NCBI GenBank assembly: GCA_023897205.1
Contig: JAHWDD010000002.1
Span: 1,302,001 to 1,366,000, forward strand
Reading direction: 5' to 3'
Source of the DNA: Exophiala sp. HKRS030
Lineage: Eukaryota > Ascomycota > Eurotiomycetes > Chaetothyriales > Herpotrichiellaceae
DNA length: 64,000 nt
A program made the position numbers and the translations under genes. This document shows positions 1-11,341 of the stretch, piece by piece (within the stretch, counting starts at the first letter, position 1; each line of letters opens with the position of its first letter). Below the pieces are notes generated by a model, which was not told the origin of the DNA, made no database searches, and worked only from the letters and a program-made list of their open reading frames with translations.

Positions 1-1205
1 CCAGCAGGAGGTTTGGGTAGTGTGGCCCAGTCGGCTCTCAGTTCGTTGAGGTATGCTGTTTTGGCGCTAATTGACAGTGTCTCATTGTTCGGGTCGGCAT
101 CACCAAAGTCAGATCTTGTGAATTCGTCATCAATACCGTCGATCTTGAACTTGTATGTCAGATCCTTCACATCTTGAAACATAAAATGGTCGACGTTCAT
201 GTGGCCAAACATGGAAGAGACGATGACATCACGGTACTGCCTCATCCACAAATTGTATTTCTGGTAACAACTCTCGTCCCAATTCTGCTTGCTCCCGGTC
301 CTTGCTGGCGGTACATGACCAATCAGAATGGCTTTCATTCCTCGTTCGCGCATGAACTGGAGCTGGATTCGCAGCCACTCCATGTGCTCGTAGCCTGGCT
401 CTGACTTTAACTCGCAGCCATCCACAGCCGAGTTCGAGTCAAAGAAATATAGCGTATTCAGACTGATGACTGCCAATTTATTGGGTATAACTTCGGTAAA
501 GAACCATCCTCCTCTTTCGAATGAATGTCTTTGCGCTTCCGGCACAAACTTATTCCATATACTGCTGTAAGTGCGAGTCCACTTATTCGGACCTGCTGAA
601 AAGATATTGTGGGGTAGGATGTCGTTGTTGCCGATGGTAGGGACAATAGGAACGACAAAGTCGTTGGTCGGATCGGGATCGTCGATGTTGTCGGATTTTC
701 CAAAGGTCTCAACAAACTTGTCCACGATAAACTTGTTGAGCCTGATGACCTGCTTGTCTGATCTCGGATGTTTTACATCATTGTCATGCCGCGCCGAATC
801 GCCAGTCCAAATCACGAAATCAACCTCATCTTTGATGTTCTCTTCAATCCATCTAAAGGTCGCGTTGACCAAGGAGAAAGGCGTGTCGCAGTCTGTCACT
901 TCGGCACCAAAGTAGCCAGTTTCGCCTTTACCAGTGTGGCAAGCATGGGATGGGTTTGAATGAAGCTTGTAGAAAGGGTCGGGATGGATGTCTGGGGAGA
1001 AGTGTGAGTTCAAGGTTTACCGGGTTAAATCAGCCTGCATACCTGTGATGTGGAGGAATTTTCCCTGTAACTTTCTAGGATTCGATTGCGGCTCCAGTGA
1101 CTTGAACACGGCCTGTTGGTTCCCTTGGCCGTTGGAAGGGTACTTTGGCGGCGCCGCGGCTGCGCATGCTGAGAACAACAGCAGGCCGCCCGTGAAGCGA
1201 ACCAT
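1..1205 (-). CDS. PPN1: Endopolyphosphatase, 3' part cut by window edge
   Basis: Calcineurin-like metallophosphoesterase of the vacuolar endopolyphosphatase family, which cuts internal phosphoanhydride bonds in inorganic polyphosphate. The ATG at 1205-1203 opens a signal-anchor-like N-terminus (MVRFTGGLLLFSACAAAA). An intron at 992-1042 joins LHIT to DIHPDPFYK, restoring the first metal-binding D-x-H motif that the unspliced frame lacks. After it come WTGDSARHD, PTIGNND, LIGHVPPAR and FGHMNVDHF, the metal-ligand order expected of the family. The reading frame is open to base 1, so the C-terminus lies outside the window. In yeast the protein is a type II vacuolar membrane protein processed by proteases; that is known for the family, not seen here. 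The identification rests on the motif order and is firm. Confidence 0.9.
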
Positions 1206-2197
1206 GATGTCTCAACGGTGTTGAGCAGGACTCATGTATCGCAATCTCGAGCAGAGTGTCGAATGTAGAAATTTGAGGGCGTAGAGCATCCACGGACAGC
1301 GGAAAAATGCAGTCTGCGTGCAGCTTCAAGTGTCGGAATCGCAGGGAGAATGAGCAAAGGGTATGAAGTCATTCACAAAGTTGACGTAATTATATAGGTG
1401 ACGAATGAGGACCTTGACTTTGAGCCTGGTTGCTCTGCTGCATTCTGGGGCGAAGCCAGGCCTCGTTGGGCGCCAAAAGCCCCTTGTTCGGCTGCAAGCT
1501 GGTACCTGGAAATGTCTGCCGACGGCCTAAGGCACCTATAGCGCGCCCAGAGATTTTCAGGTACGCGTCTCTGGCCAGGGGACCTAAGGTAAGTTAGGCG
1601 AAAGTCTTTCGTACACTGCATACAGGGATGGCACTCGGCTGCGTGGCTCCGCATGAAATGGCCAAAAATTGCTCGCACATGCAGGCAATTTTGCAGGAAT
1701 CTTTGGTTCACGACACATAGAAAGGCAATATGGAGTAAAGCGAACAGTGGTACAGCATGTCGAGGCTACGAAGGACTCGTGTGCCATTCTTATACCACCA
1801 TGGTACAAAAGTATGGTTGCAGCCACAGCACCACCACGCTACTACTTGGTGCAATAAGCTGAAGCCTCTCCAACACGTGCAGCGATGAAAGGGATTTGGG
1901 CGCAGTGTAGCCAAACCCTTCCGCTGTCCTCACACCCACACCAAATTACTCCCACACTATTGAAAGTACTCTATCAACACACCCCATCCACTGAGGACCT
2001 CGAGCGACCTTCGCGATTTGATCATCCTCGCCCCGTGACGGCGCGCATGCATGATCTGACTGATTTGACTCCGCAGATTTCCATTATCACTTTTTGGACC
2101 CAGGTGCACGCGACAGGGTACACACACCATCACATGCTACAGCTTGGGGGTGGCCATGTTTGAAAAACCTTGTCCTCGTGTCCCCTGTTCTCATATT
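1206..2197. other. Intergenic, upstream of PPN1
   Basis: About 1 kb between the start of the endopolyphosphatase gene and the stop of the next gene on the same strand. It should hold the PPN1 promoter. Only short overlapping open frames with no family resemblance are present, and I see no RNA gene or repeat. Confidence 0.5.
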
Positions 2198-4243
2198 TCA
2201 TGATCGGCCGCCGAAAAATTCATAGCTGCGCCGTGGCAAAGATCCTTGAGGCATGCCATAATTCGCTGGCACCCGGTATTCTTCGGGCGGCGTCAACATC
2301 TGTTGTGGTTTCATCTCCCCTTGGGCGTTTGATTCTTGTTGCACTGGAGGACTCGGCAGCTGCATCATTGGAGCACCATCGTAGGCATACTGAGAAGCAC
2401 TCGCATAAACGCTATTGCTCGCGATACCATACATATTAGGATCAACGCCGGTGTCTGAAGTGTTTGTGTACTGTCTGGGCTTCGCTTCGCCTTGTCGACT
2501 CTTTAGACGCGATAAGAGTACAGCAGACTCTTGTTCAAATTGCTCTCGCATTTCCGGCATTGCCCATCGATGTCTGGCGAAGTCGAGGACTTCAACGATC
2601 TTGCGTAAAAACATAGTCGCACGCTCTGCATTCTCTAGGGGAGGGTTGTGTGCCAGGGGCGAACCTTCTCGCAGTGTATGTGAAGTCTTGAGAAGACGGT
2701 CAAAGTCTGACCACATCACCTCAACGAATTTCTGCCCTACGTACTTGGCCCTACATATATCGGCGTAGGTCAAGTACGCGTGCCAGGTGACATCCTGAGT
2801 GATGGGCTGAAATAAATCAGCATACTGAGCAGAATATTCAAAAACCAGCTCCTTGTTGAGATCAGTCATGCTGTTTGCAGGTACTCTCTGGTTCGGCGAC
2901 ACCACCAAGATCTGACAGTATATCCGCTCGAGATTGAACAGCATAAGATGCCGCTGGGACAAGTTGGGTGGAATTGTCGAATACCACGCATGAATGTCGT
3001 TAGAGACAGAGCTTGCGTACGTTGCTGCGGTGGCCAGGGGCCATTGTGTCCGTGATGACCATCTCGTGGTCTGATAAAACGAGGATTGTACTCGACGGAT
3101 GTCGAAAAGGAAGAGCGACGGCCTGATTGAACGCAGGAACAAATGAGAGGGCACATTTTCTGTGGTCAAATGTGGTAACTGCACATCCGGAGCCGAATCA
3201 TCTGTGAAGGAGAATGCTCGGTCAAGAGACATGCTCACCAATCGGTCAAGGGCATAGGTGCAGTGAAATATTCGTCTTCTAAGATCCAGCATGTTTTTGC
3301 TGATTTTGGTCTCGGGGGGAGGCTCGCAATGAAGGCCAAGATCAACGACCAATCTTGAAGCCATTCCAACCAAATACCAGCTATCGAAATGAGCCGGGTC
3401 CACCAATGCGTATTCGACGAGAAGGAGAAGTGCTTGAACGCCAGTGATAGAGCCGGGATGAAGAACATAGTTCGCCAAGCTACGAGCTGCAGCCATGTGC
3501 TCCAACGCCGTCTTGTCGTTCTCGTCATCCTTTTGCTGTGAGGAAGAGGCGTAAGAAATGGCCAATATTAGCCTCACATTCCAGACATCTAGAGGTGTCA
3601 CAGATGAAGAAATCGAGGCTGACTCGTTGTATATCCGGGAGAGACTACTCATCAATTCTGTCTCGGAGAAGAAGGGTAAAAGAACATAGATGTTTTCCAG
3701 GTAGTGGTTGATCATAGGCATGATGGCGTATCGAGGCGGGAGTCCTCGGGTCTCGGTTGGAGGCAATTCTCGCCTTGAAGCAGCCGACAAGAGCAGTTTG
3801 GCAAATGACATGGTAGACGTAAAGCCGTGGAAGTCTCTCGACGTGGCATTCACTGTTAAAAAACCGAAGTCGCTGACCAGTTCATCGACGTCTGATGCTT
3901 CGCGTCGACGGGTGCCACTGATTCTTCGGTGCTTCGGAGGACGATGCGTCGAAGACGAGGTGCCTTGGATGGCGGCCTCTGCTCTAGCCCGCTCAATCTT
4001 CCTTTGGAGTCGTTGTGCAGCGCCCTCGAGTGCGGCGACATAACTCCGTTCCTTGCCACGCGCGAAGTCATCATTGGCACTGGTGCAACTCGTCCCCTTG
4101 CCCGAGCGCTCGCAGGCTGAACAGGCAGGTAATTTTCCGTCGCATTTGATTTTGGCTGATCGACAACGTGCACAGGCGGCAACAGGCCTGGAAACACGCA
4201 GAGACGGCGCCAGCAAAGCCTCGATGGGCTCTAATTTAGCCAT
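2198..4243 (-). CDS. Zn(II)2Cys6 transcription factor, 681 aa
   Basis: Intronless regulator. The binuclear zinc cluster is near the N-terminus: C24-x2-C27-x6-C34-x6-C41-x2-C44-x8-C53, with the usual KCDG after the third cysteine and a GKGTSC end. A basic, coiled-coil-prone linker follows (about residues 60-95), then a fungal-specific transcription factor (MHR) domain over roughly 170-480, with a VDLGLHCEPP segment and RRRIFHCTYALDR typical of it. The C-terminal 120 residues are rich in Q, P, S and Y and look like an activation region. Such proteins bind CGG triplets in the nucleus. I do not recognise the specific orthologue or its targets. The gene is transcribed away from a second Zn2Cys6 gene starting at 5678, sharing a 1.4-kb promoter region. 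Confidence 0.9.
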   Translation of the reverse strand: MAKLEPIEALLAPSLRVSRPVAACARCRSAKIKCDGKLPACSACERSGKGTSCTSANDDFARGKERSYVAALEGAAQRLQRKIERARAEAAIQGTSSSTHRPPKHRRISGTRRREASDVDELVSDFGFLTVNATSRDFHGFTSTMSFAKLLLSAASRRELPPTETRGLPPRYAIMPMINHYLENIYVLLPFFSETELMSSLSRIYNESASISSSVTPLDVWNVRLILAISYASSSQQKDDENDKTALEHMAAARSLANYVLHPGSITGVQALLLLVEYALVDPAHFDSWYLVGMASRLVVDLGLHCEPPPETKISKNMLDLRRRIFHCTYALDRLVSMSLDRAFSFTDDSAPDVQLPHLTTENVPSHLFLRSIRPSLFLFDIRRVQSSFYQTTRWSSRTQWPLATAATYASSVSNDIHAWYSTIPPNLSQRHLMLFNLERIYCQILVVSPNQRVPANSMTDLNKELVFEYSAQYADLFQPITQDVTWHAYLTYADICRAKYVGQKFVEVMWSDFDRLLKTSHTLREGSPLAHNPPLENAERATMFLRKIVEVLDFARHRWAMPEMREQFEQESAVLLSRLKSRQGEAKPRQYTNTSDTGVDPNMYGIASNSVYASASQYAYDGAPMMQLPSPPVQQESNAQGEMKPQQMLTPPEEYRVPANYGMPQGSLPRRSYEFFGGRS

Positions 4244-5677
4244 TGCGACAGTGAAACTTGAGCTTCGTGGAATTCAGGACATTTCGCGGGGTCAACCGGA
4301 AAAAGTGCTCAACAGCTTCGAAACTTCGATGGGTACAGTCAGTGTCCAAGGAAGCCAAAGGATGGGGCAGATTCGTGATCTCAATCGGCTGACGGAACGT
4401 GGTCGAGATGGGTGTACAGTAAGACGAGGATTGACTGCCGTCATAAAATTGTGGTACTCGTGCTCGTACCGTACTTGGATATTGATTCACATCATCTGTG
4501 GCCGTTGGACGATCGGGTTTCAGTCATTCTGATAGACCGGTACTTTCCACACAACAAGTAATTCCCTTTGTTGTCTGACTGGTGGTCAATGGGAAACTAA
4601 GACAGCGCGGCAGAGAAGCCGTGGACTTGACAGCGCCGTTGATTCTGACGTTATAGGCGGGGGGCATTTCAGACCCTCAACGACAAACAAGGCATAGGCC
4701 AATCAGACTCCCAAAGGCCAGTGTGACTTGGAAAGCTTCTGCACTTGTTGAAGCCCAAGACACCCACTAAACGCCCCTAGCGAACTTCTTTTTTGGTGCG
4801 TCTTCCTCAGGTATCCAATGAAGCATTCAAACCAGCTGTTCGCGAGAGTTGGTCCGAGCAACTCACGAGTTACGTCCTTATTCCTGACCTACTGTAACTA
4901 ATTTGATGAGCCCTACCTGTAACCTTGATGCCAGACCGTCGATACGAGTAGTGTGCGGATACTTGAACAGGGTCGCCGATCACCCTCCTTCGTGTCCCTG
5001 CGTCAATCACTGAGCGCAGCTAAGCCTACGTCTTTATCTTGACACCTGTGATCTGCCACAGACCTTCAGCTTCTGGCCATGGGGGCTTGGGGGCTGAATT
5101 GTCCAGCTACACAGGGACTGCTGGGGAGTGCCCGGCTTACCAGTCGTTTGCTTTTGGCTTTGCCTGCGTACAGTACCTAAGAGTCAGTCAGCTTGGTGGA
5201 CTACGTTTTGGGCAACACCTTGGAGTTCTCGTGGACATATCAGGTCATCATTACGACAGCCACGGTATACCAGCATGTCAGGTCTCGAAGCCTATTGCCC
5301 ACCCCTGCAATCACTCACAGCAGGACTTCCCTAGGGCGGTGGTCATGGCGGGCAGGCCCTGGCCTCGAAGGCCCACCTTCTTCAGTCTCCCCCGAGTGAA
5401 TTCGGCTAACAACCGCAGCCCACTTACTTTGTGTGCTGACGGGCATCTCATGCCACTTGTGCCTTTGCCTACCAGGCCTATTTCACGTCCATTACACGCC
5501 CACAAGCAGGCCCAATGGAGCCTGTAAGCTCCCAGTTCCAATGTCCACGAGTAGCGACGACAATCAATTCAATTCTTGGTTCTCTGGCGCCAGGCTATGA
5601 GGAATGACGAAATTCATTAGTCTTGCCCTCGCGCATTTGTACACCACGAGTTTGCGACAATCTTTCCCGAGGACTTT
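4244..5677. promoter_or_regulatory. Divergent promoter region between two Zn2Cys6 genes
   Basis: The 1.43 kb separates two regulators read outward. It contains no open frame resembling a protein. Its length and the divergent layout suggest a shared upstream region for both genes. I could not pick out a clear core promoter on either side. Confidence 0.5.
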
Positions 5678-8194
5678 ATGGCCGACAGCGAGAATGCTGC
5701 TATGGCAGATTCACCAGAAACGACTAAAAGCAAGGACAAGGTGCACCACACAGTGACAGCATGCGTAAGATGCAGACAGGTAGGCCTTGTTCCCAGAATC
5801 CTTTTCGTTCGCGGCGGCAATTGACCTTCTTCTGTAGAGGAAAACAAGATGTGACGCAACATTACCACGCTGCGAACCATGCGAGCGAAGCAATGCCCTC
5901 TGCGAGTATTATGATTCCACAAAGAATCGGACCATTCCACGTACCTATATCACCTCCCTGCAGGACACCGTACGGCGGCTTCAAGAGGAACTCAAAGTAT
6001 TGGAGAGAGAGGAAGGCTATGAACCTACGCATGAGACGATGGCGCGCTCTGCCGGACTCGTGCGCTTCAGCGAGAACGATGAAAGCCGGTTCCTGGGGCC
6101 ATCCAGTGGCATTGCCATTACTCGCTTCGTCATGGAATTTGCCAAACAGAACGCTGTTCGGAAGACGATCAAAGAGGTTGTGCCACATAAAGCTGCGCAG
6201 GAGATCAAGGAGAAGTTTGATGAGGAAAGCAACAAGCCTACATCAAAGGTCTATCCGTTGATCAGTTCTGTCGCTGCACCAGATTTGCCTACTCGGGATT
6301 TAATGCATCGTTTGGTGGAGATATACATGGTAAAGGCACAGTACATGCTCCCACTCCTCCACGAACCATCCTTCCATCGAGACCTGCAAGCCGTATACGA
6401 TGGGTCTGAAGATCCGACACTCAATTTTCAAGTCCGGCTCGTCATTGCTATCAGTATGCAGAAACTTGACACGCAGTACGCTGGTCTTGCCGATAGCTAC
6501 TATCTAGCCGCCCTCCCATTCCTGACTGGCGCTGTGCAAAAGAAAGATCTCTCTACCCTCCAATGTTTTGCTCTTATCGCCCAGTACTCACTCCTTACTC
6601 CCACACGAACAGCGGCATACTGGGTAGTAGGGATCGCCTCCAAATTGTGTCAGGAACTTGGGTTGTGTGAGGAGGAAACAATCCACAAACCACCATCAGG
6701 TACACGACCTAATGCACTCGAGGTTGACATGCGGCGGAGACTTTTCTGGATCATCACTTCGATGGAGTATGGGCTCTCTCACAGTCTGGGCAGGCCAAGC
6801 GCATTTGCTGTATCTGTTGACAACATCAATGTGAACTTCTTTGAACTGTGCGACGACCGCTTCATCAGCGCGGATGGATTACTTCCTGGGAATCATCCCA
6901 TCATGAAGAAATGTATTTCCATTCATTTTTTCAAGATGCGGCTTTTGCAGGCTGAAATCAGGCGCACCCTTTATCTTTGCAAACGGGAGACCCCAACACA
7001 AGACACTGATCCTTGGTTCCACCAAATGTTGCAGAAGATTGACGATTGGGTCCGCGATTGTCCTCAAAATGACGAAGGCTCTGGCTTGAGCGAGGCTTGG
7101 TAACTATTTGTGACATCTTGTGCAATTTCCATATCTAACCCTTTGGCAGGTTCATTGGACGCAAAAATACAATGATAGTCTTCATGTATCGCCCTTCGCC
7201 TCAAATTCCCAATCCATCGCTCGATGCGGCTCAGAAATGCTACAACGCGGCTATCTACAACATCAAATTACAGAAGCGCCAGGTCGAAGCCAATCTTATC
7301 GACATCACATGGATTTTCACCCAAGCAATTTTCATGGCGTTAAATACCATTCTTTGGTGCCTGTCGTATCCTGCGATCAGACAGCAGCATCCCATTGACG
7401 AAGTCCGCTTGCAAATTCAGGACGCGCTCAAAGCCATTGAACTATGTGCGGATCGTTGGCCTGGCGTAAGGTCGGCCCAGCAACTCTACGAGAACCTTGT
7501 TCTCGGGTGCTTGAAAGCCTACGATGCGGACAAAGCTGCGGAATCCCCAGCAGTATCTGACTACGTAAGCACAACGACACAAGACATCAGCTCATCGACC
7601 TCCCAGTTTGCCAACAGTCCGGCCAGCACCACCAACACATCACTGTTTGGTGCTCAGTCACCCCAGTCCATCCACAGTGTTCATACTCAAGCAGCTGGAC
7701 ACACCTTCCAAACTTCCACAAATAAATTCACTGATCACGTCCAGCAAGGATACCAGCCTCAGCCTGAGAATTTTCCGCCAACCTCTCAGCCAAACACGCT
7801 TGGCCCGCAGTACATGCCCACTGCAGCCCCTCGCCTCGATATCCCGGCTATGCACTTCAGCCTTCCAGGGTTCGACCCTCAACATACATCTAACTACATC
7901 CCAACCAGTTCACCGGGCTCCAACCCCTGGACATCGTCTCCTTTGATTCCCGGTATTATTCCTGGCCTCACCGGGTCGCCCAACATGAATTATGACGAAT
8001 TACCTTACCTGGCGCCATTTGGCCAGGAGTACTCCCGCTACATGCATCAAACGTATCCTTCTGCATATCAAATGCAATCACTTAGCGAACAGCAACAAAT
8101 GGAGTTGATGGCATCACTCGAAAACAGCCAGCTGCCAGATGTGTCAAATTTAGTCAGCGATGCGACTACCTTCTACAGCGCGCAGCTGCCTTGA
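5678..8194 (+). CDS. Zn(II)2Cys6 transcription factor, 802 aa, three exons
   Basis: Exons 5678-5779, 5838-7099 and 7150-8194 give 2409 nt in phase. The first intron splits the zinc cluster after VRCRQ, a frequent intron position in this family. The cluster is C29-x2-C32-x6-C39-x6-C46-x2-C49-x6-C56. A leucine-rich heptad linker (about 70-90) should allow dimerisation. The MHR domain follows (about 170-480), with DMRRRLFWIITSMEYGLS and, just after the second intron, MYRPSPQIPNPS, a segment common in this class. The last 250 residues are rich in S, T, Q, P and N and are probably an activation domain. The protein should act as a nuclear DNA-binding activator or repressor. I cannot name the orthologue. 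It is read divergently from the factor at 2198-4243, which suggests cross-regulation or a duplicated regulatory locus, but the two proteins are not close copies. Confidence 0.9.
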
Positions 8195-9740
8195 AAGAGT
8201 ATGGTTTCTAGAGTGATACGAATAATGGAGAGACAGAAACGTTGGTCGCAATTGACACGGAAAATTCTGCCTTCTTGGACGGATTCAATTCTTGCGACAA
8301 TGGCTGAGTGCCTTCGGCCAGACCTATAGCCACTTGATACATCAGCATGGTATGGCGTGGCTCATATTGCAAGTTTGGCTATGCCACTCCGGGAATTCAC
8401 GTTCGGGGGTTTGTCAAACCTGTGCGTTGCAAGAAACAAAAGTGCAGACTTTTGTTCCGTCACCACGCCTTGCATTTCCATCCAGGATTTGCAATTGTTC
8501 TTGGTAGCATGGTATTTTCTGATATCCCAGCCAATGGCGCTTTTGCGTAACTGCAATTGCCTTATGGAGGCAGAAATCCGACGTAAAATGGCGTACACAT
8601 TGCTGCGTGAGGAGATTCGATATCCTGCGATCCTGCATCACAACTCCGCGGCATTGAATTGTTCGAGACACAGCCACATTCTCACAGTGCTCTTTTCACC
8701 GGTTATCAAATTGGCTGCACAGGAATAGCAGGTCAAGCCACCCAACAGTTCAGCCTCCTTACAAGGATCACGGAAGTCCCGATTAGAATACGCATACTCG
8801 TACGAACATCCTCGGTGTGGAAAGGAATGAGATGGCACATGTGAACGAATGTGTCTGACAACAGCCGTACGGACTACATTGCTCATACTCGTAGAGAAGT
8901 GCTTGGATATCATCAGCTCCTCGAACCGGCGTTGCGGAATTGGCCATGGCTGTGCCTATCAGCAACCCCTGGTCATGAGGCCATTGCTGATTGGCAGTTT
9001 ATTCACCGTACTTTTGCCATTCAGCCCTATTTATGGGGCATCCGCTGGTCAGATTCGCGGAAGCCGATACGAAGGGGCTGTGCAGTCAACGGCCTCTATC
9101 CCTATAGCATGACAACCAGAACGAATAGGACCTGGTTCTTGACCATTTTCCCTGCAGGTTGAGATGCCGTGTGCGGGCAGCGGCCCATCCCAGGGAGCAG
9201 TCAATTTCCTGATTGTTGCTGGTGTCACGCAATGATCCTCGGAGCCGTGACTCTTCTGGTTGCCATAGCTTTAGGTCATACATGTCGATGGTTCAGAAAG
9301 TCCCAGTCTCGGCTCACCATTCCTCAACCAGCAGTGTAGACGATCCAGGGCCGGCAAGGCGCCTCCCATGGAAACAGCGGCGTCTTGATATACAATGGCC
9401 CTTCCCTCAGTTACCGAGGCTTACGAACCATGCAAAATGCTTGACCTCACTTTGCAACAATAGTCTGCCAGCCAGTCCTCCGCAAATCTGTGTCTTCTTT
9501 TCATTGTCACTCCTTCAAAACGTTCATAGTGTTGTGCTATCTGATCTGCCTTCGAGTCGCGCCGCTGGTCGGTTCGAGACCACCTATCTTGCGTTCAACA
9601 TCCTTTGAGCGCGCCGCCTGACCTGAAACACTCTTAAGATTCTGAACTCTATACCAGTCTCACATATGGATGGCATCGATTTTGAGCTCCTCGACATCAA
9701 TGAATGGCATGATCGACATCTCTCTGCAGCCTTATAGACC
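8195..9740. other. Intergenic, no gene recognised
   Basis: About 1.5 kb of noncoding sequence. Only short overlapping frames occur. A 23-codon frame from ATG 9666 ends in TAG at 9735-9737, in the same frame as and immediately before the next gene; it could be a uORF, or the TAG may be the end of an intron (CCTTATAG). Confidence 0.4.
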
Positions 9741-10712
9741 ATGAGAAGGTTCACCATGGAGCATGGACACGATTGCAATGGTCTGGACTTGCAATATACG
9801 CAGTATCATCATAATACGAGCATTGATTCGTGGCAGACGTCAGGACCGAATCTCGGGATCCCCCAGCTGAACATATCCAGCCAGCCTTTTCTTCCTGCAA
9901 CCAGCCTCTCGGACGCCCTAATTCAGCATGATGAGACTCAACACCACCGTGACGCTGTCTGCAACTACCTCCTGGTTCCGAAAGACTTATGGGCCGCCTT
10001 GTTCCAAACTCCAAGCGTGTCTCCGGCTCAGAAGGTTCTGAGTGATTATCTCATACACATCTACGGACCTTTGCCCCCGGGGCTTTGGCACTGTCTCTTG
10101 TGCTTGAGGGGTAACCTCCAGTTCGACCAGCTGCAAGACGATCTGGTGGAGAGGGTATCGGCTCTCCCTGCTTCACGACTACATTCAAGATCAGGATCTT
10201 CCACATCTCGGTTAGAACGAGGGTCCCCAGAGATGTCGCGTAACCTTGGATCGTTCCACCCGACGCCCGGGCATAGCCCCAGCGATAGCAGTCCATGGCC
10301 GATGGTAGACCCCACTATCCAAACACAACCAGGCACTCCAATGCCACTTTCGATTGTACGAAGCCGCACAAACTCCAAAAGCCCATACTCGAAAGATAAC
10401 CGGAAAGGAAGAGCTCCCCCAGGGCAGAGCTTTTACTGTCCTGTGCTAGAATGCACACATTCCCCCTTCAGAAATACGGGAAACTATCTCATTCACTTAG
10501 ATCGATTTCATCCTGATTATCCGAAGCACGACCCGTCTGAAGCGCTGAGATGTGATCAGGCCCTTAGTGGCCCTGACGCTGAAGGAACCATGTCTAGTAC
10601 CACCTTGGCGATTGCTGAGGACACGTTCGAGTCTTCTGTTGCACCTGATGAAGGTCTTTCATTTGGACGTTTCCAAGAGACTCTTCAGTGGCCCAACTCA
10701 CGAACACCGTAA
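9741..10712 (+). CDS. Hypothetical protein with one C2H2-like zinc finger, 323 aa
   Basis: I do not recognise this protein. The frame is open for 323 codons. The most informative part is an atypical C2H2 finger, C233-x4-C238-x13-H252-x4-H257, with hydrophobic and aromatic positions (FYCPVLEC ... NYLIHLDRFH) spaced as in a real finger. Before it, residues 55-135 are mixed and probably folded, with LWHCLLCLRGN near 115. The middle (140-225) is Ser/Pro rich and disordered, ending in a basic patch (SPYSKDNRKGRAPPGQ). This suggests a nuclear or nucleic-acid-binding protein, but that is inference. The start is uncertain: an in-frame TAG lies two codons upstream of the ATG after an open 23-codon stretch, so an upstream exon is possible. 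The deaminase-like gene follows on the same strand 629 bp downstream. Confidence 0.55.
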   Translation: MRRFTMEHGHDCNGLDLQYTQYHHNTSIDSWQTSGPNLGIPQLNISSQPFLPATSLSDALIQHDETQHHRDAVCNYLLVPKDLWAALFQTPSVSPAQKVLSDYLIHIYGPLPPGLWHCLLCLRGNLQFDQLQDDLVERVSALPASRLHSRSGSSTSRLERGSPEMSRNLGSFHPTPGHSPSDSSPWPMVDPTIQTQPGTPMPLSIVRSRTNSKSPYSKDNRKGRAPPGQSFYCPVLECTHSPFRNTGNYLIHLDRFHPDYPKHDPSEALRCDQALSGPDAEGTMSSTTLAIAEDTFESSVAPDEGLSFGRFQETLQWPNSRTP

Positions 10713-11341
10713 GACGACCACGGTGCTGCTTATACATCAGGAGATACTCGCAGACTCCCCAGGACTTGATACGTAAATCACACCATGAATGTTGACGTGG
10801 TTTGTCCCAGCTGAGATTCTACCTATAAAGCCCAATGATTTTGCCAGCGATGGACGGGTGAGAGTTAGAAGGGCTGCCACGAACTTCAAAAGATTGATAT
10901 GTGTATATGAACTGTTATCCCGGCGCGATATTCTTTTCCTTGGTTGGATGTCTTTTATCGAACAGTTTGAGGAACGTGTGCTCATCCTAGGCTGGCATCA
11001 GAGGAGAATTTGCATGGCAGCTTGAATAGAAAGAATCAAGCAAAAGCGGTCTTAAATTTGTGAATCTAGAATAGCCTCACAAATCTTCTGCCGATCTTGG
11101 TTGAAAAGTGTTTGTACAAAACTGCGTTTCCTATGCGCCGCAACAACCGTAGTGTTACGGTTGGGCAGAAGGCCTTTCAAGTGATGCCAATGAAAAAGTG
11201 ATTGCGGCTGCTTTCCATCTTAACTACGGCTTAAGAGACCAACTCCAGATGAATTGCGGTAGGGAGTCCTTCCTCTGAAGGAATTTCACTCGCTCTCTGG
11301 GTGACCAGTATCCGGGGCTACCGATAACGTATCAATCTGGT
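10713..11341. other. Intergenic between the finger protein and the deaminase-like gene
   Basis: About 630 bp without a supported gene. It probably contains the 3' end of the upstream transcript and the promoter of the downstream gene. Confidence 0.4.

Noticed and set aside
9571..9581. GGTTCGAGACC, a match to the tRNA B-box consensus
   Set aside because: No A-box at the right distance and no cloverleaf could be drawn around it.
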